The notes: a model not told the origin generated them from the sequence alone. 30,008 nucleotides of DNA from CAZSAT01 sp964604675 (GCA_964604675.1 CAZSAT010000086.1:1-30008), one strand, 5' to 3'. Positions 15,646 through 23,798 are shown, counted from the stretch's first letter. Numbers and translations are program-made.

Positions 15646-16907
15646 TCCTCTGGGCCCTGGCCTGCACCGGCGCGAGCGAGGTCGAGCCGCGCGGCCCCAC
15701 GGTCGTGGTGGTCATCGGCTGCACCCTGCGCGCCGACCGTCTGCACCTCTACGGCCACACGGTCGAGAACACGCCCTACCTCGACCAGCTCGCCGAGGAG
15801 GGTGTGGTCTTCGAGCGCACCCTCGCAGCCGCCCCCTGGACCAAGCCCGCCATCGCGTCGCTCATCTCGGGTCGCTACCCGGTGGAGCTCGGCATCGACG
15901 ACCCCGGGCCCGACACCAACACCGAGCGGGGCGTGCACCCCGACGTGCACACCCTCGCCGAGCGCTTCTCCGAAGCGGGCTGGTCCACCCTCGGGGCCAC
16001 GGCCAACCCGAACGCCAACGCGGTCTTCGGCTTCGCGCAGGGCTTCGACGACTACCACGAGGCGGTGGGCCTCTGGCGCGACGGCTTCGAGAAGGTCGGC
16101 GGCGAGGAGGTCGTGGAGACCTGGCTCGCGCGAGCCGCACAGGAGACGGGCCCCGTGTTCGGCCAGCTCGTGCTGATCGACACCCACGCGCCGCGCGCCG
16201 GTCGCGGCTCCGAGACGGTGAAGTACGACAAGAGCGTCAGGGCCCTCGACGACGCGCTGAGGGCCCTCGACGACGGGCTCGCGGAGCAGGGCCGAAGCGA
16301 GCGCCTCTTGGTGCTGGTGGGCGACCACGGGGAGGGGCTGAGCCTGCCGGAGTGGGCCGGACACGCCCACGGCACCTGGCTCTACGAGCCCACCCTGCAC
16401 GTGCCCTGGCTGCTGCACGGCACCGGCGTGGCGGGCGGCCGCCGCATCGGCGGCATCGCCGAAGGCATCGACCTCGCGCCCACCGTGCTCGAGCTGTCCG
16501 GCCTCGGCACCGAGGGGCTCAGCGGCCACAGCCGTTCGGCCCAGGTCCAGCAGGCCGACCAGACCACGAGTCCGGAGACCCTGACGCTGCAGGAGACCCG
16601 CTTCGGCACCGAGAAGCGCCAGCGCGTCACCACCCCCGACTGGGTGTTCATCCGGAACCGGGCCCGCGGACGCTACGGCAACCCGCGCGGCGACCAGGAG
16701 CTCTACGCCACCGGCGACACCTGGCAGGCCACCAACCTGGCGGACCAGCACCCCGACGTGGTGGCCCGGCTCGCGGCCGCGCTCACCGCCAAGCGCGAGC
16801 CACTGAGCCGGTCGCCCCTCGTGTGGGAACGGGAAGAAGCGCTGGACGAGGCGATGATCGAACAGCTCGAAGCGCTCGGCTACGTCGATGGCGGGGAACA
16901 CGACTAG
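15642..16907 (+). CDS. Lipoprotein sulfatase-like hydrolase with altered metal site
   Basis: A 421-residue alkaline phosphatase-superfamily enzyme of sulfatase type, starting at GTG 15642 (GTGA overlap). The N-terminus MILWALAC gives a lipobox Cys at residue 8, so it is probably anchored outside the cytoplasm. The opening motif, normally DTLRAD with a metal-binding Asp, reads GCTLRADRL: Cys27 replaces that Asp. The nucleophile position, formylglycine in classical sulfatases, is Thr67 (PWTKPAIAS), as in Thr-type relatives acting on phospho-esters. The second metal motif DHGEG and the later GHAHGTWLYEPTLHVPWL segment are intact. The C-terminus has ELYATGDTWQATNLAD. Substrate unknown; activity uncertain because of Cys27. 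Confidence 0.85.
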   Translation: MILWALACTGASEVEPRGPTVVVVIGCTLRADRLHLYGHTVENTPYLDQLAEEGVVFERTLAAAPWTKPAIASLISGRYPVELGIDDPGPDTNTERGVHPDVHTLAERFSEAGWSTLGATANPNANAVFGFAQGFDDYHEAVGLWRDGFEKVGGEEVVETWLARAAQETGPVFGQLVLIDTHAPRAGRGSETVKYDKSVRALDDALRALDDGLAEQGRSERLLVLVGDHGEGLSLPEWAGHAHGTWLYEPTLHVPWLLHGTGVAGGRRIGGIAEGIDLAPTVLELSGLGTEGLSGHSRSAQVQQADQTTSPETLTLQETRFGTEKRQRVTTPDWVFIRNRARGRYGNPRGDQELYATGDTWQATNLADQHPDVVARLAAALTAKREPLSRSPLVWEREEALDEAMIEQLEALGYVDGGEHD

Positions 16908-16998
16908 CCCCCGTGCGCAGGCAGAGGCCAGCCGGCTGCAAGCCCGGCGTTGGCAGCGGATCAGCGAGCGCGGCCAGGCCTTCCTGCCGGAGGACTGA
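16888..16998 (+). CDS. Possible 36-residue small protein
   Basis: A short frame from ATG 16888, overlapping the sulfatase end by 20 bases, to TGA 16998. About 30 of 35 codons end in G or C. The product is charged and helical (ASRLQARRWQRISERGQAF). Its stop lies inside the palindrome at 16992-17009, as expected if that element evolved at a true gene end. No ribosome binding site is evident and no family is recognised. Confidence 0.35.
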   Translation: MAGNTTSPRAQAEASRLQARRWQRISERGQAFLPED

Positions 16999-17009
16999 CC
17001 GGTCAGTCC
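16992..17009. terminator. 18-bp perfect palindrome at convergent gene ends
   Basis: GGACTGACCGGTCAGTCC is a perfect palindrome between convergent transcripts. It contains a plus-strand TGA (16996-16998) and a minus-strand stop (17003-17005). As RNA it can form a seven-pair stem with a CCGG loop in either direction. A dimeric regulator site (TetR-like TGACCGGTCA) is the alternative, but the position at gene ends favours a terminator. Confidence 0.5.
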
Positions 17010-17144
17010 GCGTAGAAGAACGCCGGGGTGGCGTCGTACTCGAAGGTCATCGGGCGCCGAGCAGGTGGCCCGGTCGGTCGCCGTCGCCGCGGTGTCGGCC
17101 GGAGCCACCGCCCCCGTGCAGGCCACCCACAGCGCGAAGGTCAT
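17003..17144 (-). pseudogene. Decayed paralogue of the upstream lipoprotein gene
   Basis: On the minus strand an ATG at 17144 opens MTFALWVACTG and a short Ala/Thr/Asp linker, like the start of the intact lipoprotein just upstream. In another frame the segment ending at 17003 encodes TFEYDATPAFFYAD and a stop, clearly like the intact gene's C-terminus (VLEFDGKLAFFYE). The middle 230 or so codons are missing and the two parts are out of frame. CGAAGGTCAT (plus strand) is repeated at 17041-17050 and 17135-17144, which could mark a recombination. Best read as a deleted tandem duplicate. Confidence 0.6.
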
Positions 17145-17148
17145 GCCC

Positions 17149-17982
17149 TCACTCGTAGAAGAAGGCGAGCTTGCCGTCGAACTCCAGCACCACCGAGATG
17201 TCCTCGCACGTGCCGTCGCCGTCGCGATCGAGATCCTTGAGCGCCATCACCACCGGCTCGAGCACCGCGGCCACGTCGTCGCCGATGCCGTCGCGGTTGG
17301 CGATCTCCATCACGTAGTCGGCGCTCACGCCGCCGTTGATGAAGCCGCTGACCGTGCCGTCGCCGTGAAGCTCCACCCGCGCCCGCGCACCGTAGATGTC
17401 GAAGTCGATCGCCTCCCGGAAGACCTGCAGCGGCAGCCGGTAGTCGAACTTCGCGCTGTCGATGCGTCCGTCGACCACGCTGGTGCTCACGGTCTCGATG
17501 GGCGAGTCCGGATCCCGCTCGAAGGTCTGGCCGCTCTCCACGCTGCCGTCGTTGCCCACGTTCGGCGTGCCCGTGGCCTGCTGGATGGTGAGATCGACGC
17601 ACGCGTCGTCCACCTCGCTGTTCACGTCCTCGAGCTCCAGCATCAGCAAGAGCTCCCCCGAGTTGATGCTCTCGAGGATGAGGTCCTCGAGCACCACGGC
17701 CTGGGTGCTCTCGAGGGCCGGGATGACCTGCCCGAAGGCGTTGTCGATGCCGGTGTTGCCTTCGGCGTCCACGAAGTCCTGGATGCCGCAGCCCCAGGGC
17801 TCGCCGGCGTCGGTCTCGTCTTCGTCGAGGTCGTAGCCGCGGGTCACGCCGTCCTCGATGCGCGCGAAGGCCACCCGGGTGAGCACGGCCACCTGCGTCT
17901 CGCCGGCGCCTGCGCACTCGTCCACGGCCGCCGCCGTGTCGTCCGCGGTGCCACCGCTGCACGCCAACAACAGCGCGATCAC
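17149..17982 (-). CDS. Lipoprotein associated with DUF1552/DUF1592 pair
   Basis: A 277-residue predicted lipoprotein starting at GTG 17982, overlapping the DUF1552 stop as GTGA. The signal MIALLLAC has Cys at residue 8, followed by an Asp/Thr/Ala linker. The body is acidic and beta-rich. Near the C-terminus DLDRDGDGTCED resembles a calcium-binding EF-hand-type or thrombospondin-3-type loop. The end is SVVLEFDGKLAFFYE. I recognise no named family, but its position as the third coupled gene makes it a likely partner of the two upstream proteins. A broken copy follows four bases downstream. Confidence 0.75.
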   Translation of the reverse strand: MIALLLACSGGTADDTAAAVDECAGAGETQVAVLTRVAFARIEDGVTRGYDLDEDETDAGEPWGCGIQDFVDAEGNTGIDNAFGQVIPALESTQAVVLEDLILESINSGELLLMLELEDVNSEVDDACVDLTIQQATGTPNVGNDGSVESGQTFERDPDSPIETVSTSVVDGRIDSAKFDYRLPLQVFREAIDFDIYGARARVELHGDGTVSGFINGGVSADYVMEIANRDGIGDDVAAVLEPVVMALKDLDRDGDGTCEDISVVLEFDGKLAFFYE

Positions 17983-19376
17983 AGCTGGATCCCCGACAGC
18001 CCCTCGGAGGTCTGCATGTCCTCGGTCCCGAAGCTCGACACACCCATGTCCATGGCGCGCTGCAGGCTGAAGAGCACCTTGCTCGCGTTGTCGCCCGACA
18101 GGCTCCGGTAGTGGTAGTTCGTGCGGAAGAAGCCGCAGCAGTTGCCGAACAGCAGGATGGGCATCTCGTCGATGTCGTGGGTCTGCGCCATGCTGTGCTC
18201 GCTGGTGGCGAAGACCACCATGTTGTCGAGCATGGTGCCGTCCCCCTCGGGAATGCTGGCCAGCTTCTCCACGAACACGCCGAGCTGCTCCATGCAGTAG
18301 GTGGTGATCGCGTTGACCTCGGGCTGGTCACCGGCCTCGTTGTGGGTGAGGTCGTGGTGGCCGGCGCTGGCATCGGGGAACAACAGCCCGTTGATCGGAT
18401 CGGTGAAGAAGTGGGCCGCCACGCGGGTCTGGTCGCAGGCCAGGGCCATGGTGACCAGGTCCGACATCACGGCGTTGCGCTCCGCGAGCTGCGGGCGGCC
18501 CTCCACGTCGTCGTAGGCCGCTTCGGGCTCCGCCGGGCGCTCGCACGCCTCCATGTTCGGGGGGTCCTCGATCAGGCGCTTCAGGCGCTGCTCGATCTCG
18601 TAAACCCCCTCGTAGTGCTGCTCCAGCCGCTCCTTGTCGGCCGCGCCGACCTTGGACTCCAGGGCCTTGATGTCCTCCATGGTCGCGTCCAGCACGCTGC
18701 GACGGAGCTGGTAGCGCGGGTCCACCTCGCCCTCTTCCCCGGGCTCGTAGAAGCTGTCGCCGAAGAGCCGCTCGTAGAAGTCGATGGGCGAGGTCTCGGG
18801 CGGGTTCTTCGAGTTCGGTCCGTTGTAGCTGCGGCCGTCGGCATCCGACGCCGCGGTGACGATGCTCGAGTAGAGGGTCTCCGAGCCCACCTCGTCGGCG
18901 ATGACCTGATCGATCGAAGGCGCCGCGAAGGTGTCGGTCTCGCTCGCACCGTCGATCGGCGACCCCGACAGGATGCCCGCGCACCCCGAACCGTGAGGCA
19001 CGATGTTGTCGGTCTTCACCGACATGCCCGTGACCACGCACAGCTGATCCTTCACCTCCTGAAGCGGCGCGAGCTGTTCGGAGAGCTCCCAGTCGTCGCC
19101 TTCCGCCTCCGGGGTCCAGCGGTCGGGGTGCATGCCGTTGCCCCAGAACCACAAGACGAAGCGCTTGGGGAAGCCCGACGCGTCGCACGTGGCTGCGTAC
19201 GCGTTGCCGTTGACGCCCATCATGGCCTCGAGCGGCGGCAGCGCGAGGCTCATCAGCGCGCCCTTGGCGAAGCCGCGCAGCACCGTCCGGCGGTCCATCA
19301 CCATCGGTGCGCCGGCGCGCTTCCGGAAGTCGCGCACGCCGAGCAGGCTCGGGCGCCACAGCGGGTTCTTCTTCAT
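17979..19376 (-). CDS. DUF1552 family protein, Tat-exported
   Basis: A 465-residue DUF1552 protein. A twin-arginine signal is visible (DRRTVLRGFAKGA, Arg29-Arg30, then LMSLALPPLEAMM), with probable cleavage after NAYA near residue 61. Family landmarks are FPKRFVLWFWGNGMHPDRW, SGCAGILSG, APSIDQVIA, a coiled helical segment at about 230-270, and the C-terminal TSEHSMAQTHDIDEMPILLFGNCCGFF. DUF1552 genes regularly sit beside DUF1592 genes in Myxococcota and Planctomycetes. Their function is unknown; the fold has been compared with DUF1501/alkaline phosphatase-like proteins. ATG 19376 lies five bases after the DUF1592 stop; an internal Met27 just before the twin arginine is an alternative start. 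Confidence 0.9.
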   Translation of the reverse strand: MKKNPLWRPSLLGVRDFRKRAGAPMVMDRRTVLRGFAKGALMSLALPPLEAMMGVNGNAYAATCDASGFPKRFVLWFWGNGMHPDRWTPEAEGDDWELSEQLAPLQEVKDQLCVVTGMSVKTDNIVPHGSGCAGILSGSPIDGASETDTFAAPSIDQVIADEVGSETLYSSIVTAASDADGRSYNGPNSKNPPETSPIDFYERLFGDSFYEPGEEGEVDPRYQLRRSVLDATMEDIKALESKVGAADKERLEQHYEGVYEIEQRLKRLIEDPPNMEACERPAEPEAAYDDVEGRPQLAERNAVMSDLVTMALACDQTRVAAHFFTDPINGLLFPDASAGHHDLTHNEAGDQPEVNAITTYCMEQLGVFVEKLASIPEGDGTMLDNMVVFATSEHSMAQTHDIDEMPILLFGNCCGFFRTNYHYRSLSGDNASKVLFSLQRAMDMGVSSFGTEDMQTSEGLSGIQL

Positions 19377-19381
19377 GCCAC

Positions 19382-20971
19382 TCACTCCACGGCCCCCACG
19401 TAGCGGAAGGCGGGACTGGTCACGACCTGCAGCAGCAGCTGCTGCACCGAGTAGCCGCCCAGCTCCCAGAGCCGCCACGCGTGGTCGATGGCTTCGTCTT
19501 CGCCGTTCACGGTGCTGTGCCCCAGGGCATACGCGAAGGTGGTGTCCGCCATGCAGGGGGTGAGATCGTCGTGCTCGGCCACCACCGCGGCCAGCTCCCA
19601 CGCGTCGGCGAAGGCCGTGCCGTCGAGCTCCCCGCTGGGGTCGATGGTGGCGTCGTTCTCGGTCAGCCGCCACATGCCCAGGCTGTCGTAGTTCTCCAGC
19701 CCCAGGCCGATCGGGTCGGTGAGGTTGTGGCAGCCCGCGCAGCTCGGGTCCTCGAGGTGCACGGCCACCCGGTCACGCAGGGTCGGCGCGTCCTCGCTCG
19801 CCTCGGGGATCGACGCGTCCACGTCGGTCGGCGGCAGGGGGATGGTCTGGCAGAGGAGCTTCTCGCGGATGGCCTTGCCCCGCAGGGTGGCGGAGCTGGA
19901 CACCGCGTGGGCGTTCAGGGCGAGGAAGCTGATGTGCCCGAGCAGGCCCCGGCGCCCGTCGTCCTCGGTGAAGACGATCTCGCCGAAGCCTTCGCGCTCG
20001 GGCGCCCGCACCGCGTACATCGACGCCAGCTTGTGGTCGACGAAGCTGCGCGTGCTGGTGAGCAGCTCGCGGTAGTCGCCGTCGTCGTCGAACACGAGCG
20101 CGTCGACCGCCAGGAGCGTCTCCTCCCGCGCGGCCGGCCCGATGGCTTCGCTCATGTGCGGGAAGAGCGTGGTGTCCTTGGTGAGCTGGTCGAGCTCGTA
20201 GAGGCCGAGCATCTCGGAGAAGAGCGTGCGCACACCCTCCCGGGCACGGTCGTCGGCGAGCAGCCGCTCCGCCTGGGCCAGGAGCCCCTCGCGGGTGGAC
20301 AGCTCGTCGGCGGCCGCAGCCGCCAGCAGGGCGGCGTCCGGCGTGGTGTTCCACAGGAAGTAGGACAGCCGGCTCGCCAGCTCGTGGCTGGACAGCACGT
20401 ACTGCCCCTCGTCGTCGCTCCAGGTCCCGAGCTCCTGCCGGTACAGGAAGGGCGGCGCCATGAGCAGGCCGGCCACCCCGAACGCGAGGCCCTCGTGGAA
20501 GTCGCCGAGGGTCTCCGCGGCGGCGGCCGAGAGGTCCACGACCCTGGCGAGCTCCGCGTCGGTCACGGGCCGGCGGAAGAGCTGGTTGCCGAGGCTCGAG
20601 AGCACCTCGGAGGCGCAGGCATCGTCCACGGTGTCGGTGGGCTCGCAGGCCACGAACTCCGCGCGCAGGTCCTCGCCCACCACCTGCTCGGCGAGGTCGT
20701 AGGCGGCGTCCTCGTACTTCTCCACGCCCCACGAGCTCACGGCGGTCTGGGAGGCGCCGATGCTGTAGAGGCCGTCGACCTCCGTGTCGGGCTCGATGGA
20801 CGTGGGGAGCAGGACCTGGTCGCCGAGGATGTCCTGCAGGCTGTTGAGGTACTGCTCCTGCGTGAGCCGCCGCAGCGTGGCGGCCGGCGGCACCACCGCG
20901 GGCTCGGCCAGCGGGTCGCGCTCGATCGGCTCGCCGCACCCGACGAGCGCCCATGCTAGAACAAGTTTCAC
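19382..20971 (-). CDS. DUF1592-family cytochrome c-like lipoprotein (DUF1587/1595/1592/1588/1585)
   Basis: A 529-residue protein. GTG 20971 gives MKLVLAWALVGC, a lipobox with Cys at 12. Domain order follows the known string: DUF1587 (LRRLTQEQYLNSLQDILG), DUF1595 (QLFRRPVTDAELARV), DUF1592 (LASRLSYFLWNTTPDAALL), DUF1588 (RRGLLGHISFLALNAH) and DUF1585 (C-terminal). Within DUF1588 the motif SCAGCHNLTDPIGLGLENYD is a c-type heme site (CxxCH). The protein is probably outer-membrane or periplasmic and redox-active, but no substrate is known. First gene of a three-gene minus-strand operon with DUF1552 and a lipoprotein. A TAAAGG element lies six bases before the GTG. Confidence 0.92.
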   Translation of the reverse strand: MKLVLAWALVGCGEPIERDPLAEPAVVPPAATLRRLTQEQYLNSLQDILGDQVLLPTSIEPDTEVDGLYSIGASQTAVSSWGVEKYEDAAYDLAEQVVGEDLRAEFVACEPTDTVDDACASEVLSSLGNQLFRRPVTDAELARVVDLSAAAAETLGDFHEGLAFGVAGLLMAPPFLYRQELGTWSDDEGQYVLSSHELASRLSYFLWNTTPDAALLAAAAADELSTREGLLAQAERLLADDRAREGVRTLFSEMLGLYELDQLTKDTTLFPHMSEAIGPAAREETLLAVDALVFDDDGDYRELLTSTRSFVDHKLASMYAVRAPEREGFGEIVFTEDDGRRGLLGHISFLALNAHAVSSSATLRGKAIREKLLCQTIPLPPTDVDASIPEASEDAPTLRDRVAVHLEDPSCAGCHNLTDPIGLGLENYDSLGMWRLTENDATIDPSGELDGTAFADAWELAAVVAEHDDLTPCMADTTFAYALGHSTVNGEDEAIDHAWRLWELGGYSVQQLLLQVVTSPAFRYVGAVE

Positions 20972-20983
20972 TCTCGACCTTTA
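20972..20983 (-). promoter_or_regulatory. Weak -10-like element before DUF1592 gene
   Basis: On the minus strand TAAAGG (20978-20983) is six bases from the GTG start. It lacks the final T of TANNNT, but the spacing repeats that of other genes here. The 76-base region to 21048 must also hold the divergent promoter of the lipoprotein hydrolase; a TAGTCC at 21016-21021 is one candidate for that. Confidence 0.25.
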
Positions 20984-21047
20984 GCCGGCTGCCTGCCGTC
21001 CGCAAGGGCGCGAGGATAGTCCAACAATCCCCTCCACGCGAGACGAC

Positions 21048-22088
21048 ATGCTGCTCTTGTGGGCCTGCACGGGCCACCCCGTCGACACCGCCGAGCCGGT
21101 GGATCCGGTGGTCGAGCTCTCCGAGGCCGGTCCGCACGGTGTCGGCTACCGGGAGGGCAGCGTCACCTACGAGGGCGTGGCGGGCAGCCGCACGCTGCGC
21201 CTGGCCACCTGGTACCCCACGAGCGACACCTCCGGCTTCGACGCCACCTACCTCGGTGGCCTGATCGAGGCCGAGGGCGTGCTCGCCGACGCCGAGCCCG
21301 ACCCCGGCCCCTTTCCGGTGGTGGTCTTCAGCCACGGGCACCAGGGCTACGCCGAGGCGGCCAGCTTCCTGATGGAGCACCTGGCCAGCCACGGCTGGCT
21401 CGTGGTGAGCCCGGACCACACGGGCAACACCACCTTCGACTCGGCCGACCGCGACACGGCCATCTACCTGCAGCGCCCCGAGGACCTCTCCGCCGTGCTC
21501 GACCACACCGAGCAGGGCTGGGACGTCACCGAGACCGTGGTGGCGATGGGCCACAGCTTCGGTGGCTTGTCGCTCTACGCGGTCGGTGGATCGCCCTTCG
21601 ACGCGGCGGGCATCGAGGCGGACTGCGCGGCTGGCAGCGACGACGCCATCTGCTCCACCCTCGACGCCGAGCTCCTGGCCGCGTTCTCCTCCAGCTACCG
21701 CGACGACCGGGTCGATGCCCTGCTGCCCATGGCCAGCGGCGACTTCTCGCGCTTCGGAGCCGCGAACGTGGCCGCCGTCGAGGTGCCCGTGCTGATGATG
21801 GATGGGTCCCTCGACACCGGCAAGGCGGAGGAGAGCACCTGGTACTGGGACGCCCTGGGCGGCGAGCCGCACCGGCGCTTGCACCTGGTGGGGGCGCACC
21901 ACAACACCTTCACGGACTACAGCGGCCTCATCGAACAGCACGAGGAGCTGATCGATCCCGAGGAGGGCTGGCGCATCGTGCGCACCTACGCCCTGGCCTT
22001 CGCCCGCTTCGTCGACGGCGACACGAGCCTGGAAGGCTTCCTGAGCGGGGATCCGGCGATGTCGAGCGCGGTGGAATGGGGCAGCTGA
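21048..22088 (+). CDS. Lipoprotein alpha/beta-hydrolase (PAF-acetylhydrolase/dienelactone hydrolase-like)
   Basis: A 346-residue secreted esterase-like enzyme. MLLLWACTG puts the lipobox Cys at residue 7; no upstream in-frame start is apparent. The core is an alpha/beta-hydrolase: the oxyanion strand FPVVVFSHGHQG, nucleophile elbow GHSFGG with Ser170, acid in MMDGSLDTG (Asp252 or Asp256) and base in GAHHNTF (His284 or His285). The early segment TLRLATWYPT is typical of platelet-activating-factor acetylhydrolase-like proteins. A Cys-containing insert near 190-205 (DCAAGSDDAIC) may form a disulfide. Divergent from the DUF1592 operon and followed by a membrane-protein gene after 19 bases. Substrate unknown. 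Confidence 0.87.
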   Translation: MLLLWACTGHPVDTAEPVDPVVELSEAGPHGVGYREGSVTYEGVAGSRTLRLATWYPTSDTSGFDATYLGGLIEAEGVLADAEPDPGPFPVVVFSHGHQGYAEAASFLMEHLASHGWLVVSPDHTGNTTFDSADRDTAIYLQRPEDLSAVLDHTEQGWDVTETVVAMGHSFGGLSLYAVGGSPFDAAGIEADCAAGSDDAICSTLDAELLAAFSSSYRDDRVDALLPMASGDFSRFGAANVAAVEVPVLMMDGSLDTGKAEESTWYWDALGGEPHRRLHLVGAHHNTFTDYSGLIEQHEELIDPEEGWRIVRTYALAFARFVDGDTSLEGFLSGDPAMSSAVEWGS

Positions 22089-22096
22089 TTCCGGCG

Positions 22097-22107
22097 TAGG
22101 TTGAGGC
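22097..22107 (+). promoter_or_regulatory. Candidate leaderless -10 element before membrane protein gene
   Basis: TAGGTT (22097-22102) fits TANNNT and is five bases before the GTG at 22108. GAGG within the spacer could also act as a weak ribosome binding site, so leadered translation is not excluded. Confidence 0.35.
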
Positions 22108-23256
22108 GTGGACCTGCCCGACCCCCGGCCCGCGGAGCTTCCCGACGGCCATGCCCAGCATGCCTACGTCGGCATGCAGTGGGCCTTCATCGGCGGCCTC
22201 TTCGTGGTCGCCGGCCTGCTCTCGGGCATGTGCATGGGCCTCACGCTCGTGATGGTGCCCGCGGGGCTGGTCGCGCTGCCGCCCGCCCTGTGGCGCCTCA
22301 CCAAGCCGGGCCCCAGGGTGAGCGGTCTCAGCTGGCGGAGGCTCTCCCGGATCCTCATCGTGACCTCCGCCGGCCTGCTCGCAGCGGGGCTGGGCGTGGT
22401 CCAGCTCGAGTGGGCCCACGGGGGGCTGGAGCAGGCCCTGCTGGTAGCGTCCGCGCTGGCCGCCGGTGCGCTGAGCGTCACCCTCGCCATGCACGTGCGC
22501 AGCGTGGTGGCGGTCGGCCATCCCCTCCGGATCGGGTGGCCGCTCGCCGTGCTCCTCCAGGGGCTCCCGCTCGCCTGGATCGGCCTCGCCCAGTTCGCCA
22601 TGCCGAGCCCCACCCGCGAGATCGCGGTCGTCTTCGCCGTGATCAGCATCTTCGTGATCAGCATCTGGATGCTGCTCCGGAGCGGCCACGCCCGCGCCGC
22701 CCTGCGCAGCCTGCGACCCGAGCCCGTAGGGCCCGCCCATGTGCAGTGGGCCGAGGTGGCGCAGTCCCTCGACCTCACCCCGACCTACCACCCGTGGGGG
22801 CTGGAGCTCCTGGGGCGCGGCGACGACGGCCTGACCACCCGGGTGCGCTTCGAGACCAGCGTGGCCCCCGCCCGCCTCCGCGTCGAGGTGCCGGTGCCCG
22901 CGCTGCGAGCCACCGACAGCGGGCGCGCCCTCTGGGTGCGACGCCGGACCGCAGCGGACCGGGAGGCCGCCTTCGGCGATCCGGTGCTGGACGCCGCACT
23001 CGCCGGGGGCGGCCCCAGGCTGACGGAGCTGCTGGGAGGCTTGCACGCCACTCTGCTGGAGGCCGTGCACGGGCACCCGGCCACGCTCAGCCAGGGCCAG
23101 GTCGTGCTCGAGCTGCCCCTCGAACAGCGTGACGTCTACCTCGAGCCGAAGGGCATGGAGCTCGCTCCCCGACGGGATCGGCTGCCCGCCGCCATCCGGG
23201 CCATGCGGCGCCTGGCGGGCATCCTCCAGATCCAGGTGACCGACCGCATCGAGTGA
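22108..23256 (+). CDS. Multi-pass membrane protein of unknown function
   Basis: A 382-residue protein starting at GTG 22108. Five hydrophobic segments lie at about 24-58 (long, perhaps a hairpin), 74-94, 103-126, 137-160 and 170-188. A soluble domain follows from about 195 to the end. The soluble part is predicted cytoplasmic or periplasmic depending on the number of helices; the arginine-rich segments after helices 1 and 5 favour a cytoplasmic tail. It contains beta-rich sequence (RVRFETSVAPARLRVEVPVP) and a basic C-terminal helix. No family recognised. The stop overlaps a GTG in frame with the following SRPBCC gene. Confidence 0.78.
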   Translation: MDLPDPRPAELPDGHAQHAYVGMQWAFIGGLFVVAGLLSGMCMGLTLVMVPAGLVALPPALWRLTKPGPRVSGLSWRRLSRILIVTSAGLLAAGLGVVQLEWAHGGLEQALLVASALAAGALSVTLAMHVRSVVAVGHPLRIGWPLAVLLQGLPLAWIGLAQFAMPSPTREIAVVFAVISIFVISIWMLLRSGHARAALRSLRPEPVGPAHVQWAEVAQSLDLTPTYHPWGLELLGRGDDGLTTRVRFETSVAPARLRVEVPVPALRATDSGRALWVRRRTAADREAAFGDPVLDAALAGGGPRLTELLGGLHATLLEAVHGHPATLSQGQVVLELPLEQRDVYLEPKGMELAPRRDRLPAAIRAMRRLAGILQIQVTDRIE

Positions 23257-23798
23257 GCCCACCGTGCTACGTTTCGCGCCATGTCCGAGCTCGATCTGCG
23301 CGCCCTCAGGCGCCTGAGCAGCTGCTGAACCCCGCGCCCGTCTGGGACCGCTGGGCCGACGACGTCCGCCCGGACCGCTCCCCGATCGCCACGGTCAACG
23401 CGCTCGACATCCACGCACCCGCCGAGGCGATCTGGGCCCAGCTGGTGCGCGCCGAGGCGTGGCCGGACTTCTACGAGAACGCGCGGAAGGTGGTCGTGCA
23501 CGGCCCGAGCGCCCCCGACCTGGCGGAGGACGTGGTGTTCACCTGGGTGACCTTCGGGCTGCCGGTGCGCACGGTCGTCGAGGTCTTCGAGCCGCCCCAC
23601 GCGCTGTCGTGGCGGGGCCAGGAGCCCTACGGTCGGGCGGTGCACACCTGGCAGATCACGCCCATCGAGGGCGGCTGCCGGGTGACCACCGAGGAGGTGC
23701 AGGCCGGGCTCGTGCCCTGGCTCGCGCGGTGGTACCTGCGACCCGGACTGTTGCGCTGGCACCAGCGGTGGCTGGAGGGGCTGGCCAGCCGGGCGTGA
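23253..23798 (+). CDS. SRPBCC (START/polyketide-cyclase-like) protein, 5' end probably frameshifted
   Basis: A ligand-binding or cyclase-type SRPBCC fold: DIHAPAEAIWAQLVRAEAWPDFY opens the domain, with ALSWRGQEP and GGCRVTTEEVQAGL in the sheet and a long C-terminal helix (RPGLLRWHQRWLEGLA). The open frame can begin at GTG 23253, but its first 22 or so codons have poor third-position G/C. The ATG at 23281, seven bases after TACGTT, opens a well-biased frame (MSELDLRALRRLSSC) that stops after 15 codons in a different phase. One extra C near 23312-23318 would join it to the domain as LRRPEQLL. So either the gene carries a one-base deletion, the assembly has an error, or expression uses GTG 23253. 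Ligand unknown. Confidence 0.7.
   Translation: MSPPCYVSRHVRARSARPQAPEQLLNPAPVWDRWADDVRPDRSPIATVNALDIHAPAEAIWAQLVRAEAWPDFYENARKVVVHGPSAPDLAEDVVFTWVTFGLPVRTVVEVFEPPHALSWRGQEPYGRAVHTWQITPIEGGCRVTTEEVQAGLVPWLARWYLRPGLLRWHQRWLEGLASRA
23268..23280 (+). promoter_or_regulatory. Candidate leaderless -10 element before SRPBCC gene
   Basis: TACGTT (23268-23273) is seven bases before the ATG at 23281, the start favoured by codon bias. It supports 23281, rather than the GTG at 23253, as the original start. Confidence 0.4.

Noticed and set aside
16992..17009. Palindrome as a TetR-type operator
   Set aside because: The core TGACCGGTCA fits, but it lies at the ends of two convergent transcripts and no promoter or regulator gene is adjacent.
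15198..17144. 648-codon minus-strand frame beginning with MTFALWVAC
   Set aside because: Only the first 30 or so residues look real; the rest is antisense to the sulfatase and rhodanese genes. Treated as a decayed paralogue ending at 17003.
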